Positions 6,641 to 11,845 of a stretch of 11,845 nucleotides of DNA are shown here, in pieces. A model generated the notes under the pieces. It saw nothing but the letters and a program-made list of their open reading frames with translations, searched no databases and was not told the origin of the DNA. The translations under genes were made by a program, and so were the position numbers. The first letter of the stretch is position 1. Each line of letters begins with the position of its first letter. Source of the stretch: Dictyocoela muelleri (Eukaryota; Microsporidia); assembly GCA_016256075.1 (NCBI GenBank), contig SDVU01000619.1, positions 1 through 11,845 of the forward strand, read 5' to 3'.

Positions 6641-7224
6641 TATAAATAATGAGGTAATGAAATTATTTAGTCAAAAACTATAGAAATATAGTAATATTAT
6701 TCAGCTGTTTAAGTGTGCTATAGTTGATTAAGACTCGGTCTAGTATGAAATTCAATTAAAAGTAGCCCTTCTAGGTGTGGGGTGAGTGCGTCGGCGCATC
6801 TGGCAAAATAAGTAGTGAAAAAAATCATTAAAAGCGACTAATTACTAGTATACTGCTGAGTCATTGATAAAACGAAAATCGCGTAAACAGCTCTGCTTCT
6901 GGGTAGCTTAGGAAGTGACGTTATAGGAACACAAGAACTAAAAGGCTCAGATCCACGGTAGGAAACAACTCTTCCGCGTTGTCATCTAGAGATATTATCA
7001 GCATGTAATATATAACCTAATTCCTCAATAAGAAAGATTAATACATACATCAAAATTGGATAAATCTTTCGAAATCTTTACTTACTTGTAATTTAGTATC
7101 AAGACACTCCTACTTGGATATTCAACCACTTATATTTTTTTCTTTCAATTTTTTTATCTCTATTAGAGTAACAAGAGGGCATTAGTAAGTAGCACAATAG
7201 ACTTTTGACTAACTGAAATCATCT
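6641..7224. other. Intergenic; 6720-6960 is markedly less AT-rich
   Basis: No frame is open for a useful length. From about 6720 to 6960 the sequence has normal complexity and much higher GC than its surroundings (for example GGTGTGGGGTGAGTGCGTCG at 6775-6794), as in a SINE body, a LINE 3' end or transferred non-coding DNA. An 8-bp stem (GAAAGATT 7032-7039 / AATCTTTC 7063-7070) lies further on. Confidence 0.5.
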
Positions 7225-7232
7225 CTCTAAGT

Positions 7233-7548
7233 CAGAGGTCGGCAACCTTTTTATTGAATATTGACTCATGATCATAGCAAAAACACAGATAGGGACAAAT
7301 TATACTAAATAAATAAAAAACACATTTTATGCTAAAAACTATTTGATTCTATATAGACTTTGCATAAATTTTTTTGTTTAAATTTCCACATTTATTGACT
7401 TTGTAACTAATTAGCAAAAAATTGAAGCTTTTAAGCGTCGGTGATTTTTTAAAATTTTTTTTGGGTAAAATATTTAAATATCTCGCGGGTACATCTAAAA
7501 ACTCTCGCGGGTACAATGAACCCGCGGGTACGCTGTTGCCGAACCCTG
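7233..7548. mobile_element. hAT MITE just upstream of the intact gene
   Basis: The tips CAGAGGTCGGCAACC and, reversed, CAGGGTTCGGCAACA are flanked by identical CTCTAAGT at 7225-7232 and 7549-7556. The CAG-G-TCGGCAACCTTTTT end is a classic hAT terminus, and the duplication has the central TA of Buster-type hAT elements. Near its right end are three spaced copies of CGCGGGTAC (about 7484-7531). It is 316 bp with no coding capacity. The perfect duplication suggests a fairly recent insertion, ending 97 bases before the ATG at 7646. Confidence 0.9.
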
Positions 7549-7645
7549 CTCTAAGTTATTGAATTATTATGTAAATCATTATTTTTATCATATTTTGAAT
7601 TCTTTTTTCAGAAATTTAAGACGAAAGTTATTTGATTTTTTCCTG

Positions 7646-10102
7646 ATGAAAAAAAAAATAAATTTTATCATTTTAACCCCAATGATCACTTTATTTGTAG
7701 TAAGAAATTTATGCGCATCAAATTTTCATGAAGACACGACAAAACAAAAGAATAACGTTGAAAACATGATAAATTCAAATTTATATACTAATCAGAATCC
7801 CCATTTTGCTCATTTAGATCATATATTTGCAGAAACTGCAATCGAGAAAAATAAATTTGATGTTGAAATGATTCTCAAGAGAAAAAATCCTTGTTTGATA
7901 AATCCCGATTCATCTGCCAATTTATCAAATTTAAGAAACAATCAAGACCAAATTTATGCAACTATGTTAAATTCTCAAACAATGATTCATGCACATGATC
8001 ATATAATCAACATAGCCACAACCAGTAACCATCTTACCAGTTTTATTCAACCAGAATCATGGCATAATATGCATAACTTCCTTAAAGCAGTAAAACAAAC
8101 TCCATCTAATGACAATAATTCATCTAATAATCATTCTAATTTTGAAAATCAAAACAATAATAATATTAATCAAGCTTTGGAAGAAAACAAGTTTTATCAG
8201 TCCGATTCAAACGATAAAAATCGTAATAAACAATATGAAATATCTAAATATCCTCAAAATGAAGAAGTTTTCCAATATCAGCCTTTGCAAGTTCAACCTT
8301 GGCAAGTTCAACCTTGGCAAGATCATCCCTTGCAAAATCGACCTTGGCAAGTTCATCAACCTTTGCAAGATCAACCTTTGCAGGCCCAACCTTTGGATTA
8401 TTCAATGAAAAATATTCATCAATTTGATGAATTAATCAAAAATAAAGATGCGTCAGAAAACCAAGGAAATTCTAGTTTTAATGAAATTGATAAACCTTTA
8501 GAAAATGATCAGAAATTGAATAAAAGGGAAAATAAAGAATCATCACAAAATATTATTCCACAAAAAAGAGCTAAAATTAATCCTAGACCTATTGATATAG
8601 ATTCATTATTATCAACTCCTACAAATGATGTGATTATACAACAGACTGAAACCCCCAATATTAAAACTAATAATCCAAAGCTAATAGCAACCTTAAAAGA
8701 TGATAATAAACTAATCACATCAAATATAAAAAATCCAATAAAAACAAATAAAAATGATAAAATTACAAATTCGGAGCGGAATGTTTCTGAAATATCACAA
8801 TTAAATTTCAATTCAACACTACCAGAAACAACCAAACAAATAAATAATTTTACGAATACCCCCAGCACATCAAAAACATATTCATCAATAAAAAATCATA
8901 AAACCAATTCACCAAATAATTCTGATTCACCAAATGAAAATAATTCGCCATATGATAATGATTTTGATTCTCCAAATTTCTCTTTAGATTTTTTAAATTC
9001 TTATATTATTGATTTGAATGAAAAATATTTAGAACAATGTGACAATATTTTTTCAGTTGTAGTTGATAAAATTTCAGAAGTGCTAATTCATATGGAATCT
9101 GAAAATAAATTTTATGATTCAGAGAAATACAAGAGAAATTTAAAATATGGATGTTATATGGAAATAAATAACACCTTTAGATTTATATTGAAAGAATTAT
9201 TTGGGTGTGATTTACCTATTTATATTTGTGCTAACAAATTTGTAAATATAAATAATATAAATTTAGATATAGATAAAACAAAATATAACGAATATAACAT
9301 TTTTAGAACTGCTAAAGAAACTTTTGGTTCACTAATCAGTAACATTGAACAAAAATATTGTGATGAAGCAAAAAAGATGGTTAAAACCGCATACAATAAC
9401 TTTTTAGAAAAATTAAATCCTGAAATTTTAGGACTCAATGAAAAAATAAACAGTGGTAAAATCAAAAATAAGAAAATTTTATATTCAAATATAATATTTC
9501 TTTTTACTCAAATACATAAGTCAGATACTTTCACAAATGATCAAATAATTGAACCAGAAAATCTAATTATTTATAAAGTCTTGAAATCGATATCTAAATT
9601 TCTTAAAAGAACTTCGGCAGATCCATTTTTATCACAAGTTTTTCCTGAATTGAGAATTATAAATATTTTATACCATTCAAGAATCAAAGATCATCAATTA
9701 TCTGGCAGAAAATTCCACGCTGGTATATTTTTAAAAAAGATTTTAAAACTAAAATTGGAAAATTTTAAAGACAAATATCAATCTGTTCAAAATATCGATT
9801 ATCTTGATAACACTTATTTTAAGGAAATTTTGGAAATTAGATCTTTTTATATTTTCAATTTATTTCAGTTTTTAAATATTAAGAAACCTTATTTATTGGG
9901 ATATATTTTATTAAGTATAAAATCATACCGTCTCCAGAGTCAAAAAATCAATTATATTGAAAAAAAAGAGTTTGAAAAGATTTTTAGCTTGCATGTATTG
10001 AATTTAGATAAAATTCTAGATAAACAGGTCTTTATACATGTAAAACCTTTTTTAATTTTGAAATTCGAAAACAAACATGCAATATTTGTCATTAATGAAT
10101 AG
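7646..10102 (+). CDS. Secreted Asn-rich low-complexity protein with helical C-terminal domain, unknown family
   Basis: It encodes 818 aa. The start chosen is the first ATG of the frame (7646), which begins a good signal peptide: MKKK, hydrophobic core INFIILTPMITLFVV, likely cleavage after LCA (residue 24). The open frame also extends upstream to about 7520, but only with TTG and no ATG. Residues about 25-446 are Asn/Ser/Gln/Lys-rich and look disordered: a QP(L/W)Q(V/D/A) five-residue repeat at 212-250, a basic KRAK at 307-310 matching the monopartite nuclear signal pattern, and an S/T-P and SPN-rich patch at about 420-446. Residues 447-818 look folded and mostly helical, with scattered Cys (LEQC, YGC, FGCDLPIYIC, KYCDE) and no transmembrane segment. 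I recognise no family or catalytic motif. Signal peptide plus low complexity is common among secreted proteins of intracellular parasites; a role in the host cell is only an inference. It ends TAG at 10102. There is no neighbouring gene in an operon-like arrangement. Confidence 0.9.
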   Translation: MKKKINFIILTPMITLFVVRNLCASNFHEDTTKQKNNVENMINSNLYTNQNPHFAHLDHIFAETAIEKNKFDVEMILKRKNPCLINPDSSANLSNLRNNQDQIYATMLNSQTMIHAHDHIINIATTSNHLTSFIQPESWHNMHNFLKAVKQTPSNDNNSSNNHSNFENQNNNNINQALEENKFYQSDSNDKNRNKQYEISKYPQNEEVFQYQPLQVQPWQVQPWQDHPLQNRPWQVHQPLQDQPLQAQPLDYSMKNIHQFDELIKNKDASENQGNSSFNEIDKPLENDQKLNKRENKESSQNIIPQKRAKINPRPIDIDSLLSTPTNDVIIQQTETPNIKTNNPKLIATLKDDNKLITSNIKNPIKTNKNDKITNSERNVSEISQLNFNSTLPETTKQINNFTNTPSTSKTYSSIKNHKTNSPNNSDSPNENNSPYDNDFDSPNFSLDFLNSYIIDLNEKYLEQCDNIFSVVVDKISEVLIHMESENKFYDSEKYKRNLKYGCYMEINNTFRFILKELFGCDLPIYICANKFVNINNINLDIDKTKYNEYNIFRTAKETFGSLISNIEQKYCDEAKKMVKTAYNNFLEKLNPEILGLNEKINSGKIKNKKILYSNIIFLFTQIHKSDTFTNDQIIEPENLIIYKVLKSISKFLKRTSADPFLSQVFPELRIINILYHSRIKDHQLSGRKFHAGIFLKKILKLKLENFKDKYQSVQNIDYLDNTYFKEILEIRSFYIFNLFQFLNIKKPYLLGYILLSIKSYRLQSQKINYIEKKEFEKIFSLHVLNLDKILDKQVFIHVKPFLILKFENKHAIFVINE
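8279..8395 (+). repeat. 15-bp coding repeat (QP-L/W-Q-x), about 8 units
   Basis: Units like CAACCTTGGCAAGTT are in frame. One unit carries an extra codon, and the last is incomplete. The fourth codon position alternates TTG/TGG (Leu/Trp), so units differ mainly at one residue. Such a repeat is likely to vary in copy number between strains. Confidence 0.93.
8561..8575 (+). other. Candidate nuclear localisation motif QKRAK in the secreted protein
   Basis: KRAK (residues 307-310) fits K-K/R-x-K/R and sits in a predicted disordered stretch flanked by prolines (IIPQKRAKINPRP). It is a weak four-residue motif, but in a protein with a signal peptide it would only make sense after release into a host cell. 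Confidence 0.35.
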
Positions 10103-10291
10103 CTTTTTCTTAATTGTTTTAAAAAGTTTGGCAATTTATACAATCATTTAAATTTAGCTGATTTATCATTAAATTCTCATGTTTTGTGATTAAAAAATTT
10201 ATTTTACAATAACTTGTATTAGAAATATTATTTTAAGGTCTGAATATTTAATATCACATGGTTTTCTTTTTTTTTATTTTAATAATATGTC

Positions 10292-10315
10292 GCGCGCAGC
10301 GCAAGACATGCGCGC
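10292..10315. repeat. GC-rich hairpin island
   Basis: GCGCGCA (10292-10298) pairs with TGCGCGC (10309-10315) over a 10-base loop. The surrounding hundreds of bases are strongly AT-rich. It could be a transcription terminator-like or transposon-end hairpin; nothing identifies which. Confidence 0.6.
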
Positions 10316-10739
10316 AGTGTGGTTTAATTTATTATGTTATATACATATTAAATTATTGTCGAACGTAGAATCGTATATCTCATACCAGATCAATCCTCGC
10401 ATATTTTTCAATAATTTTTCTTTATATTATGACTTCAAAAAATAAATGCAAATTGCACTCATCTTAATTGCGCCTAAAATTTCTTAGGGTATGGTACAAA
10501 AATTTATTTTATGCTTTTTGGTAGGAATTACCTCTACTTTTCGGAGGTAAATGTATAAAAAACAATTATGAAGGGAAATGGCAGAGTAAAAAATTAAAAT
10601 GTTAAAAACTTAGATATTTTATTCCAAGACAGTGAATTAATCTGTTTTATTTAAAAAATAAATATTTCTTATTTTTATTTTATCGACTTTAAATTTCCCT
10701 TTTCTGGGGCAACTTTAGTAAAATGGCCTGACCAAAGGT

Positions 10740-10860
10740 CACTAAAATTAAAAATTAAAAATTAATGCTTATGAATTAAAAATTAAAAGTTTAATTAATG
10801 CTTATGAATTAAAAGTTAAGAATTAAAAATTAACAAAAAATTAAAAAATAAAATTTTAGT
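10740..10860 (+). repeat. AT-rich tandem repeat (AATTAAAA units)
   Basis: Runs of AAAAATTAAAAATTA are present, and TTAATGCTTATGAATTAAAA occurs twice at a spacing of about 34 bases. ACTAAAATT at 10740 and AATTTTAGT near 10852 are inverted at its edges, so it may be a small decayed foldback element. Confidence 0.6.
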
Positions 10861-11479
10861 AAAAAGTATTGAGCTGACACCCCAACGGATTCCCGTATTG
10901 TAAATAATTGTTGATTAAAGATTTTGTAAAATGAGCTGAATATAGTTTATTTAATTTTCCTAAATCTCTCATTTTCCCCTGGGGGTTACAACCTTTCAAA
11001 ATTTATAGTTTTAAATTGATGAAATTTTGATAAAATTGTGACCACAAAATAATGAAAGGAATAATGGAATTGTCAAAATTATTTTGTTTATTATGATATT
11101 AAAATTAAGTAAAAAATGTTCATATTTCAGAATGGTGATGATCACAGGGACATCACAATAACAATAAAAAAAATTTTATATTTTTTAATTTTCATATTTG
11201 GCAGTTTTTTATTTATATTAGAGGAAGTGTCTAAAAAGTGAGAAAAAATATTCATGTTTAAACTAAGATACTACTATTTTTTTATAAGGAAATTTCACGA
11301 GCTAGCTCTCGTTCTACTATTAGAAATCAAAAAAAAACTTCAGTATATACTGAAATTTATCTTACGTATATTTCAAATAATTTTATCTTCAAATATAAAT
11401 CTATATGCCGAGCGGTGTAGTACCGACAATTCTTAAAATTACGGGTTTAAGGTATTATTTAGTTATGCGAATTTCGTAT

Positions 11480-11775
11480 AAGTATTTAAAATATGACTAT
11501 GAAGCTCGTAAAATATGCAATAACTCTAAAAAATAGATCTATAACTCCTGAAAGGTGTCTATAACCGAAAAAAATGAGGACTACAACACTAAAATTAGGT
11601 CTATAAGTTTAAAGTAAATGGGTATATAATTCTGGAGAAATGGGTCTATAAGTCTGGAGAAATGTGACTATAAATATGAAAATACGCGTTTAACTCTGAA
11701 AATATGGGTCTATATCTTTGAAAATATGGTTCTTACTCTCTGAAAATATGTGTCTATATCTCGGAAAAGGAGCTG
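11480..11775 (-). mobile_element. Terminus of a second 22-bp-array Tc1/mariner-like element
   Basis: About 12-15 units of 20-23 bp with consensus TCTGAAAATATGGGTCTAT occur, each ending in (G)TCTAT like the right array of the 502-3369 element. The outer edge reads GAAAAGGAGCTG at 11764-11775, close to the GAAAAGGGCTG tip at 3359-3369. Period, the shared GTCTATAA core, orientation and tip all agree, while the rest of the unit differs. No matching left end is seen in the window, and the inner DNA shows no transposase, so it is truncated or an isolated end. The flank is not TA, so the exact end is uncertain. Confidence 0.6.
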
Positions 11776-11845
11776 GGGGAGCCTTATTCTACGTATTTTA
11801 CTATATAAATAAAAATTTTATAACCCTTAAAAATTACATAAAAAA

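Larger units (their letters stand above)
10103..11479. other. Downstream non-coding AT-rich DNA
   Basis: There is no supported gene. It contains a GC-rich hairpin (10292-10315), a TTACCTC/GAGGTAA hairpin (10528-10534 / 10544-10550), an AT-rich repeat block (10740-10860), a GAGCTAGCTC palindrome (11299-11308) and a perfect 16-bp palindrome TTCAGTATATACTGAA (11339-11354). A 60-codon + frame at 11254-11436 looks spurious. Confidence 0.6.

Noticed and set aside
7559-7645. 29-codon N-terminal extension of the long gene
   Set aside because: It would need a TTG start and would bury the signal peptide; the ATG at 7646 fits better.
8109-8408. Second frames over the Asn-rich and Q-P repeat region on both strands (also 8207-8389 and 8509-8868 minus)
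   Set aside because: Low-complexity shadow frames of the long gene with no independent start or composition evidence.
11254-11436. 60-codon + frame (MFKLRYYYFF...)
   Set aside because: AT-driven composition, no recognisable features, overlaps palindromes; likely chance.

Overview
This is a gene-poor, very AT-rich eukaryotic window made mostly of stacked DNA transposon remains, with one long intact intronless gene (7646-10102, +). That gene encodes an Asn/Lys/Ile-rich protein with a signal peptide. This combination recalls microsporidia with expanded, transposon-laden genomes, such as the Hamiltosporidium/Nosema type. That is an inference from composition and architecture; no marker gene settles it.

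Layout. At 502-3369 lies a broken Tc1/mariner-like element. Each end is a tandem array of a 22-bp unit, and its DD34E transposase gene is decayed. Inside it sits a second terminal-inverted-repeat element (about 1900-3016), which itself carries a 267-bp foldback MITE (2115-2381) with a perfect 8-bp target duplication. The 3' end of the outer element occurs on both sides of the nested element, about 8% diverged, so the locus looks like a recombination product and not a simple insertion. At 4070-5383 is a non-autonomous hAT element holding a second, G-run-rich hAT MITE (4243-4696). A minus-strand decayed reading frame (5436-5813) follows. Next is a tRNA-like sequence split by another foldback MITE (6342-6584). 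A patch of less AT-rich, apparently non-coding DNA (about 6720-6960) and a third hAT MITE (7233-7548) come after it.

The intact gene starts 98 bp after that last MITE. Its predicted product has a signal peptide, a long disordered Asn-rich region with a Q-P-L/W-Q repeat and a basic KRAK motif, and a folded-looking helical C-terminal half. It matches no family I recognise. From 10103 to the end there is AT-rich DNA with a GC-rich hairpin, an AT-rich tandem repeat and, at about 11480-11775, one terminus of a second transposon of the same 22-bp-array family with a different unit sequence.

The genes do not form an operon or pathway. The value of the window is in the transposon stratigraphy: five small elements with readable target duplications, two of them a GGTTCT-type (Merlin-like) pair and three hAT elements whose target sites all have TA at the centre.
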